This document shows positions 10,940 to 23,310 of a stretch of 64,000 bases of DNA, in pieces; the first letter of the stretch is position 1, and every line of letters begins with the position of its first letter. The notes beneath the pieces were generated by a model that saw nothing but the letters and a program-made list of their open reading frames with translations, made no database searches and was not told the DNA's origin. The position numbers and the translations under genes are program-made. The stretch is taken from positions 248,001 to 312,000 of the forward strand of contig VTFK01000028.1 in assembly GCA_009617715.1 (NCBI GenBank). The letters are read 5' to 3'. The DNA is from Plectrocnemia conspersa. Lineage: Eukaryota; Arthropoda; Insecta; Trichoptera; Polycentropodidae.

Positions 10940-13900
10940 TCAGGCCCCCCAAGGAGATTTTGTCCCCTCTCTCCACTTCTCGGCAGGCCAGGTATTATAT
11001 TAAATATTGCCATAAATTTTCTCATTCTATTGTGTATTTACTATACAGTGATATATTTTCAGCTTCTTTAAACTTATTGAAATTCTTAAGGTGTTTTTCA
11101 ATGTTGTATGCTTATATAAAATAGTATAATTTAGCCCGTTATTTTTACAAAGGCTTATAAAACAAACAAAATAATATATATGCTCGATATAATATAACAT
11201 GCATTATATACCAACAGGTCCTGGAAGCGCATAACTCCCGTATATCCTGTTGGAGGCGAAGTCTTATCCTTAATCCGAGCAAGTCGTTGGGTCTCAGAGC
11301 GGATCGTATGCATAATGAATAAAAAGCTTTCACATTATCCACAATGTTGAACCTTTATTTTGTCAACGAGGCCTCTTAAAATCCTCATCCTAATTATACA
11401 TATACGAACGTTACATACGCTAGGGGTGTGAAAGCGCGGCGTGGGGTGTGTTTGAAAATTCACCTAATCTTGGATGCTGACGCGCTTCGCAGGATCTTCA
11501 TTCCGCCCTTAAAGCTCCATTATCCCGATTCGCCCCTGTGTGTCGGCGTTTCGGTGGGAAAATAACGTCGTTAAGGCGCACCTATAAGCGGCGTAGCTCG
11601 CGCATAATTTCATATTTTGTCAAGGCGAAAGCGTTAATTTAGGGCCACGTGTTGTGCGCTTAAAAATACGGCCAATAGACCCGTCGGACGTTAATGATGA
11701 TTGGATATAGAAAGGGGAGTTTAAATTGCGTACTATGTAATATTATGTGTCACATATGAAGTTGCTCATTTAATGTTAGTTAACTTTAACACACTAGAGA
11801 AAATATCTCACATAATAATTCGGGGAAGAATCATTAAGAAGTTTAGTAGATGCTAGTCATGGAATGAAAAAAATGATGATACAGTAATTATAAATTAGTG
11901 AAAAGAATAATGTATAAGATATATTTATTTATTTTTAAAATATGTGCGCAAAGTTTGATGATAGTTTTATTTATTGAATTTTAATAATATACACCAAGTC
12001 CTCGATTTGCGTAAGTTCTTACAGGGCTTGAATTTTTTTTAGATTTCACTGTGCTTTGTTTTGTTGCATATATTGTGAAGTCCCTTATACGATAACATAT
12101 AAAAATAATGGTCAAATGATCATTATTTTTTTGGCTCAAAAATTGGCCAACACTTCTACTGGGAATTTCAAAATTAAAACACCCCTGATTTTTCACAACG
12201 AGATTTAAGTTCAATGCAAATGTATGGCGTAGCTCTGGAAAGCCTCCATAGATTTTTGCAATCTGCCAATTCCTTTCTTCCTATCTGATATTAATATAAT
12301 CTTAAGATTACCAAAGCAAAGATAAGTGCAATTAAAGTTGTTGATAAATTGTAAACATTTTTTTGCCATTTAAATACTTCCGGCTTCTATTAAAAGCTAT
12401 TAGAAAAGCGTGCATATTTTAAAACATCTGGCAAGGGCACGCCCTTTCTTATGCAGCGGTTGTAAAACATTTAAAAATAATTGTTCAAATTTAGTTTTCA
12501 ACAAAAAATGCTTTATAAAATTCTAGATAAATCAGCAACTTTCTCGAGAAATAAAAATTCTCGATTTGTCATTCTTCTCTAAAAATTCTTAAAAAAAACA
12601 ATATAGCTATTAATACAATTTTAAAAATACCTGGTATACCTGGAATAAAAATTCAAAATCTACAACGAGTATCGTATAAAATAAAACAAAAGTTCCAATT
12701 TGGTTGGAAATAGCATGTAATCTAAATAAGTTGAAGATGTAATTACCGAATTAGTCGAAATGGGCAAATTAAGTTCCAATATTTTCATCTGGAATAAAGG
12801 ACTAATCTTGAAATAAGCACGCAGCGGAACGACTGCCACATTTTGAGTTTACTTTACTGACCAACGGCAACGTTACACACAATACTGGAATGGACGTTAA
12901 ATTCCTTACCAATTTTCAATTATATATATATATATGTCAAAACACTGCCATACTTAGCCACTTCATTCTGCTACATTTATAAAAGTATTGAACTTACAAG
13001 TGAGCATTATATTCGCGCGTGTCTCGCGACACCACGTGGAGCTCATTCTTCACCATGTTAGACCAATGAGCTCCAAGTTTGTTTTTGATAAATTCAACAT
13101 GTATTTAATTATTATGCAAGAGTTAAAAACAATTGTACTGATGTGCGTTTGATATCCATCGAGATACTACTGACCAGGCTTACTTTAATTATAGTATATC
13201 CAGCAAAAAAATATTTCCCCTTTTGCTTAAACTTTCAAAGCGTTAATTTATAGCCTTTTGCCAGTAGGTAATTAAGTCAAAAAACATTTTGTTCTTCGTC
13301 ATTTGTTATTCCGACGCCGAGCCGCGCAAAGAGCCGGCATGTACACTTGCGACGTGACGTCACGGCGCGACGCCAGGGCCTCGTTTTGCGAGTGCGTCCG
13401 CCCTTCCTCAAGCGAGAGGTGCGTAATGAAATTTCAGACGCGTACCATAGACAGAGACGGCGAGATATAGAGATGTGTAGCAATTTGCATAGGGCGGCGC
13501 CCTCGTTAGTTATGGAAATTAATGTGCGAAGTTGTCGCATTACGGCGAATTTGTCTCGCCCCCACCACCGCTGCTGTTGCGGCCCTGGCTAATCTTCGTA
13601 CCGCCGGAAAAACCTTCATCTTGTACGATGTAGGATTGTCGGACTGCGTTCTGGTCGGTTTAGCATTGGTTGATGGGGGCGCTGGCTCATTATCAAAATT
13701 GAGGGTGCATTGGGGGCGCCGGATTAGGTCGTTCAAATTATTATGTTTCACGCACCCCTTCTACGTGGGCTCTTATTACTATATAAATTCTGTTTACTTG
13801 AATCTATTATTTTCATATTTTTTTTAAAAAAAAAAAAATCGGGTAATCGGGCAGATATTATAAATATACATTTATATTGAAAAGGTTGTACCGTAGAAGG

Positions 13901-14035
13901 GTTCATACTCAAGAATATAAGATGAAGGCTAAGCACCGGTCTTACCCAAAATTTTGGTTTTACATTATGTTTATTGCACAATATATATTTTTATACTACC
14001 TACTTAAAAGGCAATGATAACAAAGCATTAAAAAT
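10940..14035. other. Gene-free stretch with two GC-richer islands
   Basis: No gene is supported. Islands of raised GC lie at about 11,430-11,700 (with a CACGTG hexamer near 11,646) and 13,310-13,740. The second island yields overlapping open frames of 80-100 codons on both strands, which is a compositional effect: none resembles a known domain, and all lack convincing splice context. A short (TA)n run sits at about 12,920-12,935. Confidence 0.45.
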
Positions 14036-14039
14036 ATTT

Positions 14040-16135
14040 AGTGAATGTTGTAGATCGCTTAGTCTTGTAGAAGTTCATATTACTGGTGTCTTCGTTTGCC
14101 AATCCAGGATGACATGCTAACTGGTGTTTTTTAAATAGTGAACGTTTCATCAAATATTTGAGACATTAGATGACAATTGAGGACACAGGCACTACCTCAA
14201 AGTTGAATCCAGTATGTTCACACTGGTTTGATAATTAATTTGTACATTAGTAATTTGTTTTCCAGTGTGATCTAGGATATCTGCCATGTAAGCCTTATTT
14301 CTAGATACACTCCCAGGTATTTGACCTCTTCTGACCAATGAACGAATCTCGGAGGGTAATACGGTGCCAGATGAAAATTTAATGGGCGATGGAGGAGAAA
14401 ATAAGATTTTTTTTTTTTTAAATTGTGAATTTTTTTAATACCCAAATGCAAAAAAATATTTAATTTTGGGAGAAAGTATTGAAAAATTACTACATAATAA
14501 TACAAAATAATAAAGCACTAATCCTTTCAATTCGTTAGTTGATCAGCTGTCGGATTTTATTGATTTAATAATTTTTACTTGATGCGTTGTTTACGCGTTT
14601 TTTATCTATAATATATATCTACAAAGCACTTTTGTTATTATTATGTTTTATGACTCATTTCCTAAAATTAGATTATCATCTACTCTATAAAATTTGATAA
14701 TCCAATACATAACTCTTATATTTTTTACTATTTTTATCGCATTGTTTACTTTATTTCATTTTTGCTTTAAACTTTGTAACATATAAGTATCAAAATGTTG
14801 CGAGTTAATTAAAAAATTAACATTGAAAAAAAAAAAAAATATTGATTTTAAAGTGAGTATTAATTTTTAATTATTTATAAATATAAATTTCTAGTAATTT
14901 AATTTAATTATGGTTTGGGTTGCTACCTCTACGGGCTTGACTCTGAGACTTCGGGGTTCAGCTAGCAGTCTCCGGGGTCTGGGTTTAAGTATTATTTCTC
15001 CGGGTTGTGTAGTAAATCCCCCTTGTAATTATAAAATATAAATAATATTAGATTAGAAGTTGTATGCAAAGCGTAAAGATTTGCTCATCTTGTGCAAACA
15101 AAAATGGAGTCTAACATTGACGAACTTGTATTAAGACACAAGCTCATCATTCTCATTAAAAATAATTTTAATATTACTTAATGCTAGTCATTATTAATAT
15201 TGCGAAAAATCTTGTATTTTATTAAATAACTATTTTTATTTTATTACTGTATTAGAAATATGAATATTTTAGTAAAATTATAATATATATTATATTATAT
15301 AAACATAGCTACGCTTATAATTTATTATTAGGTGAGATAGAAAGGTGTTCTTCAATGGTGGGTGATGAAACATATTATAATTGAAAAATGGGCAATGAGC
15401 CAAATAATTTTGATAATCCCCAATTTAGCGGAACATTTTGGCAGGCCTTTTTATTTAATATGAACGTTACATGCGTTGATTTTGTCGTTTTTGTTCCCAT
15501 TCTCCAGTTTTCATCCATTATTTAATTCCGTTAAGGTTTCTTTGGAGATTTTCTGACGCTTTCAATGTGTCATGATGAGAAGCAATCACAGCTGTATCGT
15601 TCGCAAAACTTAACAGCTGTATATATTAGGTCCCAATTATAGATTGTAATACCGGTATTACCGATATTGAGGCAAAAAAAAATTTAGGACGAGGGAATGT
15701 ATTCCAGTCTTTATATGGCATTAAATATTATTGTGATAATTTTCATTTCTTTTACCGATAATTTTTTTAGTAATTTGCCTGATATTTAGTCAAATCCTGG
15801 CACTTTTTTTTTATTTGTGTCTGTTAATAATATTTGATTTTACTTATTTTATTTTAAATCTCTTATTTATTAAACTCGCTTGAAGGATAATTTTCTTTGC
15901 ATTTATTTTAATTTCTGTCGCAGGATCGTATGGTGTAAATATCGTCATTAAGTGAGCTACAAAAGTACGGCCTTTTCCATATCATGTCTTGCCCATTTAT
16001 TGTTTTCATTTCTAATTGGCGGCGAGTATGTTATGGGTTGCTTTAGTTTATTTGTAGCTTTCCTCTGCATTTATATTTGTCTGTTCTGCAACCTTAAGAA
16101 TCTTACTATTTTAACTTTATCAGGGTAATACCGAA
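14040..16135 (-). mobile_element. Broken jockey-like LINE with internal insertion
   Basis: Minus-strand pieces of a jockey-type reverse transcriptase appear in order. A linker with KWARHDMEKAVLF lies at about 15,999-15,961, the catalytic region reading FANDTAVIASHH at about 15,608-15,570 (D changed to N in the usual FADD), and a TKSTHVTFIL segment near 15,470. Then, after a gap of about 950 bp, comes VKYLGVYLEIRLTW at about 14,328-14,285. In intact elements the last two blocks lie within about 100 bp, so 14,420-15,370 is probably an insertion, origin unknown. Frameshifts and stops are frequent. A downstream HPGLANED-like remnant lies near 14,100. The Tigger element starts just beyond its truncated 5' side. 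Confidence 0.65.
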
Positions 16136-16163
16136 GTAGCTGTATTAATATATTATTAATATA

Positions 16164-17927
16164 CACACATACCTCGCTTTACGGCCTAGATACGTTCCAC
16201 GAAACTTGGCCGCAAAGCGAAAAGTCGTATAACGAATCAATTATTCTGATACAAATTCACACAAATTCAATGGGATCGGTTCCAAATTTGTTAAATATGT
16301 AACATGGTTTATCATTTAAAATGCATTTTATCTTTTTATTTCATTTAAATCAAAAATACATACATAACAAGTACATTCATTTGTACATAAAATAATAACA
16401 GACTCCAAAAACCAACAATAATCCATAAACAAAAATGAAACAACTTCATGTTACATAAAATATGTGTATGTATACATACATAATATTTTTTAAAATGGCT
16501 TTTTTCTGAAGACGATGAAAAAATGGTAATCTGCAGATCACTGTCGTCATCATTTTTTGCTGGTAAGGATGGGCCTGGCTTAAAAAAATTGTTCAACGTT
16601 GTTTGTCTTGCCTTCTTGTCTATTTCGTTCTTCAGTGATTTATAACAGCTAATGGCTGAGTTAATTCCTCGAGAAACTTTAGCGCTACGTTCGACGTCAG
16701 GAACGTTTTCAAGGAAGATGTTTATTCCTTGTTCGAAATAGGAAAAAGCTTTTGACAAATTTTTTGATGTTAGCTGTTTGAATACAACAGGCTCTGTCTC
16801 TTCATCAAATGCCGGTTCTGCTTGCAACTGAATGAGTTCCTTATATGAAAGGGGTTCCCTATCAGCTTCAAGTAGATCGAGCACATCACGTTCGTTCAAA
16901 CCTTCAAAGCCGAGATCATGTGCTAGATCCAAAATGTTTTGCCTAATTTCAGGAAGGCAATTAACTTCTGCATCAGTACTTTTTACACATTCTGGCCATA
17001 TTTTTTTCCAAACATGGTTCATTGTTGTTAATTTTAATTCCTTCCATGATTCACTGATGCCGTCAACAGCATCCTTGATGTTATAGTTTTTATAAAATAT
17101 TTTAATTGAAGATTTACCATCGGTTTCTCTTATAAGTTTTCGGAAAATTCGGCGTAGGTAATATGCCTTAAAAGTGGCTATTGCACCCTGATCCATTGGT
17201 TGGATCAGAGCTGTTGTATTTTTCGGAAGGTACTCAATTATGACATCTTCAGATAGTTCGGATAAATTAGTAGGATGCCCTGGTGCATTATCCAAAATTA
17301 GCAAAGCCATGTTGCTTAAGTTATTGTCTCGCAAATATTTTTTCACTTCTGTGCAAAAGTGATTTTAGAACCAATCCTCTAAAGTAGCTTTAGTCATCCA
17401 AGCTTTCTTGTTGGATCTCCATATGACGGGTAATTGATTTTTATTTAGTCCTTTAAGAGGCCTTGGATTTTCGGACAAATATATTAAAAGTGGTTTTAGC
17501 TTAAAATCACCCGCGGCATTTGCACCAAGTAGCAAAGTTAATCGTTCTTTAGACACCTTATAACCAGGCGCAGATTTTTCGGTTTTTGAAATGTACGTGC
17601 AATCAGGCATTCGCTTCCAATAAAGCCCTGTTTCGTCTACGTTAAACACTTGTTCAGGTTTATGACCACCTCTTTCAATAATTCCCTTTAAAATGTTGGG
17701 ATATTCCTTAGATGCGGCCTCATCAGCACTAGCTGCTTCACCTTTCATTTTAAAATTATGCAAATTAAATCTATTTTTAATTTTTTTTTTAAATCGACAT
17801 CGAAAAAAAGTATTTTTGCCGTTATAGCGAAACATTTTAGGCCGTAAATCGAAAACATGCCTTAATTGAAGAGGGCCGTTATAGCAAAAGGCCGTATAAA
17901 GAGCGGCCGTATGGCGAGGTATGGGTG
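16164..17927 (-). mobile_element. Tigger (pogo-group, Tc1/mariner superfamily) DNA transposon
   Basis: The element is bounded by terminal inverted repeats, CACACATACCTCGC at the left and the complement of CACCCATACCTCGC at the right, each continuing into an ACGGCC block. It is flanked by TA dinucleotides at 16,162-16,163 and 17,928-17,929, the target duplication of the Tc1/mariner superfamily. The ACATACCTCG terminus resembles that of vertebrate Tigger elements. Length is 1,764 bp. It carries one transposase frame on the minus strand, described separately. Clean ends and high coding integrity point to a fairly recent insertion. Confidence 0.93.
16345..17835 (-). pseudogene. Tigger transposase, single in-frame stop, N-terminal DNA-binding domain missing
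   Basis: One minus-strand frame runs 497 codons, broken by a single TAA at 17,365-17,367, just after an EDWF motif and before NHFCTEVKKY. This DDE transposase would cut and paste the element. The catalytic acidic residues are visible: VDETGLYWKRMP near codon 67, LILDNAPGHP and QPMDQGAIATF, with 32 residues between the second and third. Family proteins carry about 150 or more residues of psq/CENP-B-type helix-turn-helix before the region that starts here (HNFKMKGEAASADEAA). That domain is absent, because the frame runs almost directly into the terminal repeat. The copy therefore looks like an internal-deletion derivative that later gained a nonsense mutation. The last ~40 codons are unlike the family and may be read-through. 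Confidence 0.9.
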
Positions 17928-17939
17928 TACTCTTATATT

Positions 17940-17985
17940 TATTTCACATTTAATAAAATTTCTATTTCACATTTAATAAAATTTC
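17940..17985 (+). repeat. Two-copy 23-bp tandem duplication
   Basis: The unit TATTTCACATTTAATAAAA (plus TTTC) occurs twice head to tail immediately outside the right end of the Tigger element. It may be a small replication or repair duplication. Confidence 0.85.
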
Positions 17986-17989
17986 ATCG

Positions 17990-20500
17990 AATTTCAATTA
18001 CTTTAATATAAAATCTAAATAATTATTTATCGAAAAATCTATATAACTCTATTGTTATTGTTGTTTTAAGTAAATTTCCAATTGATATATGATGGTAACT
18101 TTTCAATCAAAATACATTTATTACCTATCCAAAAGCTATGTCTTCGTGCGACAACTTTGCTTTCATAACCACCAATCTTGGCTTACCGCTTCCACGAACA
18201 CATTACTTATGTATTATATGTACACATATGTGGATGCATTTTGACCACGGAAGGCGAAAATGCATGGTAGACATTAAACAACCTCACTTGTTATGCTGAA
18301 CGCGCTCTGGCCTCTTTGACGATTATTATCGCCGAAGTTTGAAGATCGAGCTGCCAGCTAGCGAAGTTTCCCCACATTTCTGGAATGAATTGCATTTCCG
18401 TGTATTCAGGTGCAGCGGTCGCGTCTTCCCCTCGCCCCCGACACAATGAAAACTTGCAGCTTCGATTGTATCAGATTTATAGCTCGTTAGGATTGGTTCG
18501 ATATGTACGACACAATTTGGATGCATAATTCAAAGGGATTGGAACCCTTATGTATTGTATTATATATTGATTAACTTTTATCAATTTTTTTATTCAACAT
18601 GTATTTATTTTTATATAGTGCAACATTTTTGATGATATAGGTTTTGGAGAGAACGAAGATTACCATCATCCTATTGAAGTTTGTTCTCATTAAAGATCAT
18701 CTAGCTTTCTGTTCATTGCTGATATTAATATGTTTAATGTCAGCTACGAGGAGCTAGTCTAGTTTGTATCATTATTATTTTCTGCATTGTAATAATGCAA
18801 TGTATTAGTTTTTCGATTATCCTGTTAGGTCACGATCGTCCTAATTTAATTTAAATAAATTAATTAATGGCGGGCAGTAAGGCGCCACAAAAGATGCGTC
18901 TTATTAACCACTTAACATAATTCACCATAATTTTCAATAGACTCGAAAAACAAAATCGATCATCCCCTTGATGAATCCTTGCCATAATTTTGTGTGACGA
19001 CGTAATTTATCATAAATATTTTAGTGTGAACATTCAGACCTAGATCTCGCCTGCTGTGTCTCTTATTCGCACCCCACCCTCTGCCGACGGGAGTGTTTAT
19101 GAGCGTTCTAGCGTGGGTCTACGAATGGAAGGCGAAAGCAATTAATCATTCAAAGTGAAAACGCAAGCAACCCTCGGCTCTTCACGGTTTGTTGCAAACT
19201 TCGCCCCTTCGATATTTGGAACGATATTAATTTTCACGTGATGCACGAGAGCCCAACAATCGCACAAATCCGGAAACCACACAGTTGTATTGTGTTGAAG
19301 CGGTCGTGATGTTTCTAAATTACCCATATGCTTTTTTATTACAATAAATAAAATAAAAAATAAATAAAAAAAATTGTTATATGTATATGATGACATCAGA
19401 CAAAAAAGCGTTTCATATAATGCTACGCAGAATAATCGCAGAAAATGAAAATGTAGATCGGTAGCGATCAACCATAATCAATAAAATACAAGCAAAAAAC
19501 AATATCTGCATCAAAGATCACTTTTTTAATTTAGAACAGTTTAACATATTAAACATTATTTTTAAAAATCTTATTCAACTACTTCCTCGTAAATGTTTGA
19601 AATATATAGGTATACGAGTATATACAGATAAAGGTTGTTTCCGCCACAAGTCTGACGTCGGAGCTGAAGTGGCGGCGGTAAATATTACAATTGCTGTTAA
19701 TAATTGGCAAGTGGCGCAACCCCCGTCTCGCGGTCTTAATTGCAACCCCCAAAGTAAATATTTGTCAACTGTGACAATTGTGTTAGAGTTCATCTAGGGC
19801 TTATTTGGCGGGCGAAGGGATCCTTCATCGGTCTCCAAACTCGACTGAGTGCTTCTTTCCGCGTCTGGACCCTCGACGAATTGTGTCAATATTTAAGTGG
19901 CGAACCGATTCCCTTATCGATTTTATTTTTATTTTACCTAACGTATTATTTTCTCATTCAAGAAAATACAAAATATTTTAAAAAAAGTCATATAATATAT
20001 CAAATCATTTGCGCATTATATTATCCTTAGTATCAAAAGCGCCTGATAATTTTGTAATAATAAAATATAATCTTAAATAATTATTATTAATATAAATTTA
20101 AACACTGAAAAAATTAGTATTGCTTTATTTTTTCAATGGTGTATAATCACTAAGATTTTGACTTTTCCCCCTTTATTTTTAATGAAGTACCATCAGAGTG
20201 AAATTAATATTTTCTTTGCTCCCTTTCTTCCCCTTTGGTTATATTGCGTCATTCGTCTATATTGAAAATAATTTAACTCCATCATGTTAGGGGAAGTTAA
20301 TGAAAGTGAGTTATTGTTATTTTAAATATATAAAACACATTTGCTTATAATATATTTAGATAAAATTCTGAATATTAACTTCAAATGGATAAGTGCCACT
20401 GTACAATTATATAAAGCGACAAATATAAACGTATAAAATGTATTTTGTATATAATCTTTAAAATTTGATAAAGATATTTAGTGTCAAAAAATTATTCTAA
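17990..20500. other. Gene-free stretch with conserved-looking islands
   Basis: No gene is supported. GC-richer blocks at about 18,300-18,500, 19,040-19,300 and 19,600-19,900 contrast with AT-rich surroundings. The block at 19,660-19,800 has TAATTGC-type homeodomain-like motifs and an open frame on both strands. Such overlapping frames without a start context or splice sites are more likely compositional than coding. Confidence 0.4.
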
Positions 20501-20502
20501 TA

Positions 20503-21478
20503 CCTGCACTACACTCTCTGGATGCTGGCCAAGGTTGGCCAAGGACGGAGAATATAGTGGGTTACTTCGGTCGAGTTCGGTTCTGCCCGCTCTAAAATCT
20601 CTTGGAAGTTGTCCGAGGTTACCGAGAACGGGAGGTAAAGTGGGGGTAATTCAGTCGACTTGGCCAGCTTTGAGCGCTTCCGAACTTTGTTGGCAAACGG
20701 ACCGAAGTCAAAGGAACCGAAGTCGGAGCTGCTCTTTCGCATTCTCGCGTGTTAAGTGACGAGAGTGAGAGAGATAATGATATGGTGTTTCGCAAACTGA
20801 AATAGAACTAGTAACTCGATTCAATTTTAGTATGCGCGTAGGCGTCCTATGGTTAACACGCATGTCGAGCATTGCATCGTGGTCACGTGGTCAAGTTATA
20901 ATACCACATGCTTATCGGGGACTTCAACTGACTCTTACTGACATCTTTGAATATTTTAGGGCACCAAAAGGGATTTATTATATTTTTGATAGTATATTCT
21001 TCTAACAGACATAGTTATTATATTTTTTTCATATAAAATTAAATAATTAAAAAAAATTGTTAAAAAAATCAAATACCACTAATTATTTAAATGTCACACC
21101 ATAACGAATTCTTATTTAGAATCGATGGCGACAAATTCTAGGATAGTCACAAATGTGGTGTTCGTATTCTGAAGTATCATTTTTATGCCTTATGGCATTT
21201 TGCAAAAGCCGACAAAGGAATATTTACGACCGAAAAGTTTTCACTGATATTGTATTGGTGAGGGCCCACACAAACTTAATAAAATGACAATTTAAAAATT
21301 GCGATTATTTGGCACATTTTTCGATCGCGCGCAAATATGCCAGCTGTACGTGACAGAAGCCGCTGTCCGGACAGCATATGAAATTTGTGGCAGTGTGGTC
21401 GCTTACTCGAAGTCGTAGGTCTCGGCCAACTTCATTTGTAACTTCGGTTCGGACAACTTCCAGAGACTGTAGTGCAGG
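20503..21478. mobile_element. Non-autonomous DNA transposon with 20-bp terminal inverted repeats
   Basis: The left end reads CCTGCACTACACTCTCTGGA and the right end is its complement with one mismatch, 976 bp apart. Next to the ends are related subterminal motifs (GGAAGTTGTCCGA on the left; its complement TCGGACAACTTCC at the right, with GGCCAAGG/GGCCGAG variants). The interior is unlike the flanks, contains a CTGTCCGGACAG palindrome near 21,365 and has no transposase frame. I could not fix a target-site duplication: the outermost bases CTAATA and CTTATG (complement) may extend the repeats. The superfamily is undetermined. Confidence 0.6.
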
Positions 21479-21479
21479 C

Positions 21480-23180
21480 ATAAGACGATATTTGTCAAAT
21501 CTATTTCATTATAATTAACGTTAAATACTGATGCATAAGCTTAAGATTTTATGTTTACAAAATAAATAACACAAGCTATTTAATTTGCGCTCAAAATCTA
21601 TCAAATTTTAACTAAGGACAAGAACTTGAAAATTTACGACTTTTAAAAAATAAAAGAAAGTTTTTAAAAAATAAACTTTATTTTATACTTTTTTTTCTGC
21701 GTTTTTAGTAATGAAAAAATTGTCATAAATGGGAAAAATGCATTTTTTATGCACTTTTTTTATCAACATTATAATTGCTTATAAAACTTGAGTCACGTGT
21801 TATTCTTCTAATGGTTATTTTGTGCATAGGGAATATTATTCTTATTTGGGATTACCTAAAACGAATTAAAATATTTCTGCAGAGGTTTATTATTACCTCA
21901 TTTAACAAAAATCACATAGAACTTCACTACATGTTCCCTATTTACCAGATATCGCTATTTCGTGTTATTGGCTAAGAAAAGGTTTGAGATTAGTTCCATA
22001 TAAAAAATAATGATTTTGTTTTCGTTCCTTATTTGCTACAAAGAGGACAATATATAAAATAATTGTTCCATAAAAAATAATTGTTTGTGCATTATTGTCG
22101 GTGTGAGCAAGCATTGATCAAAACAGTGAACACATGCAACGAATCCTTTTCCGAAGAAAAATCGGAAGTTTTACCTTACATAAATGCATAAACAATTCGT
22201 TTTATGGAACAAAGTATTTATTTAAATGCACATATTTCATAAAATAATTCCCTGTTAAATAGCACCCATTTACAGATAAAATAATATGACGCCTTCGTGG
22301 TGGGCATCACAAAATACTTCTATCGTTTACGTTATATGCACACATACATACATATATATATTTACATTATGAATGTAGATGTTGTATATCAAAATTACCC
22401 AACAATGGCACTCGTCCGTTCTGCGCTCAGAGTCCCGAGGTCCGTATTGTTGGCAACATAATTGATTCCACGTTTCCGCATTCTGGAGTCCCGTAAAAGT
22501 GTTATCTTCAATTTCATAGTTTCGCAATGCGGCCATGACAGGTGGGTGGCGTTTAATTAATTGCGTCCCTTGTTGCTCTCCGACGTCACTTATTACTCCT
22601 ACTTTATATTAATGTTTCATCCCTTAGTTATCTTTGCTTGTATAGGTGCGTGTGTTTATTTTGATCCATGAGATATTTATTTTAAATATTAAATCATAAT
22701 TCTTGGTTAAGAACAAGTCGAATACGACTTATTTTAATAGTAACAATAATCAACAGAAAAAATAATTATTATTTATTACATAAAAAAAGTCATTGTAAAC
22801 CAATTGGTAATATATTAAAGCAACACTTTTAGAACAATATTTATTACTTATTTGTAAATATGTACTTGTATTATATACTATATAGAGAACTTAGGGCTTA
22901 TATTGAGTAATAAAATACAATATGAGAAGCTAATAAATATAACCATTAATGTGCTTTCAATAGCGAACTTGTGAAGTTATTGTGCATAACCCATTAATTC
23001 TCGAGAGTATTATGCACTAAAACTGATAATGCTTTTTCACCGAATCGATTGCATATATTTAAAAAAACATTGCTTTTAATATAACAATAAATTATAAATT
23101 TCATATTTTAGGCTTCTTGGATAAGTATAATATATTATAATATACTATACATATAATTACTAGTAACTTCATATTTATTT
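21480..23180. other. AT-rich intergenic DNA
   Basis: I see no gene, RNA gene or clear repeat. A modest GC-richer patch at about 22,400-22,590 has no recognised content. Confidence 0.4.
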
Positions 23181-23310
23181 TCAAACCCACATCATCATCA
23201 TTATAGCGCTACAGATAGTGGTAGGCCTTGGCCTCATACATAACATTATTCCCCACTTTTCTTTATCCTGAGCCACGCAGCACCAGCTCCTGATGCGCTT
23301 TAAAATCTTG
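23180..23310 (-). mobile_element. 3' terminus of an RTE-type LINE
   Basis: On the minus strand the segment encodes VAQDKEKWGIMLCMRPRP, a typical end of an RTE reverse transcriptase frame (AQDR..W followed by a short tail). It then runs through GGCCAAGGCCTACCACTA and TAGCGCTATAATG into a short (ATG)n tail, as RTE elements do. Only the last ~120 bp remain, a common fate of 5'-truncated insertions. Confidence 0.6.

Noticed and set aside
13277..13827. Overlapping 80-100 codon frames on both strands
   Set aside because: All derive from a GC-rich island with few stop codons; none has a recognisable domain, and frames on opposite strands are equally long.
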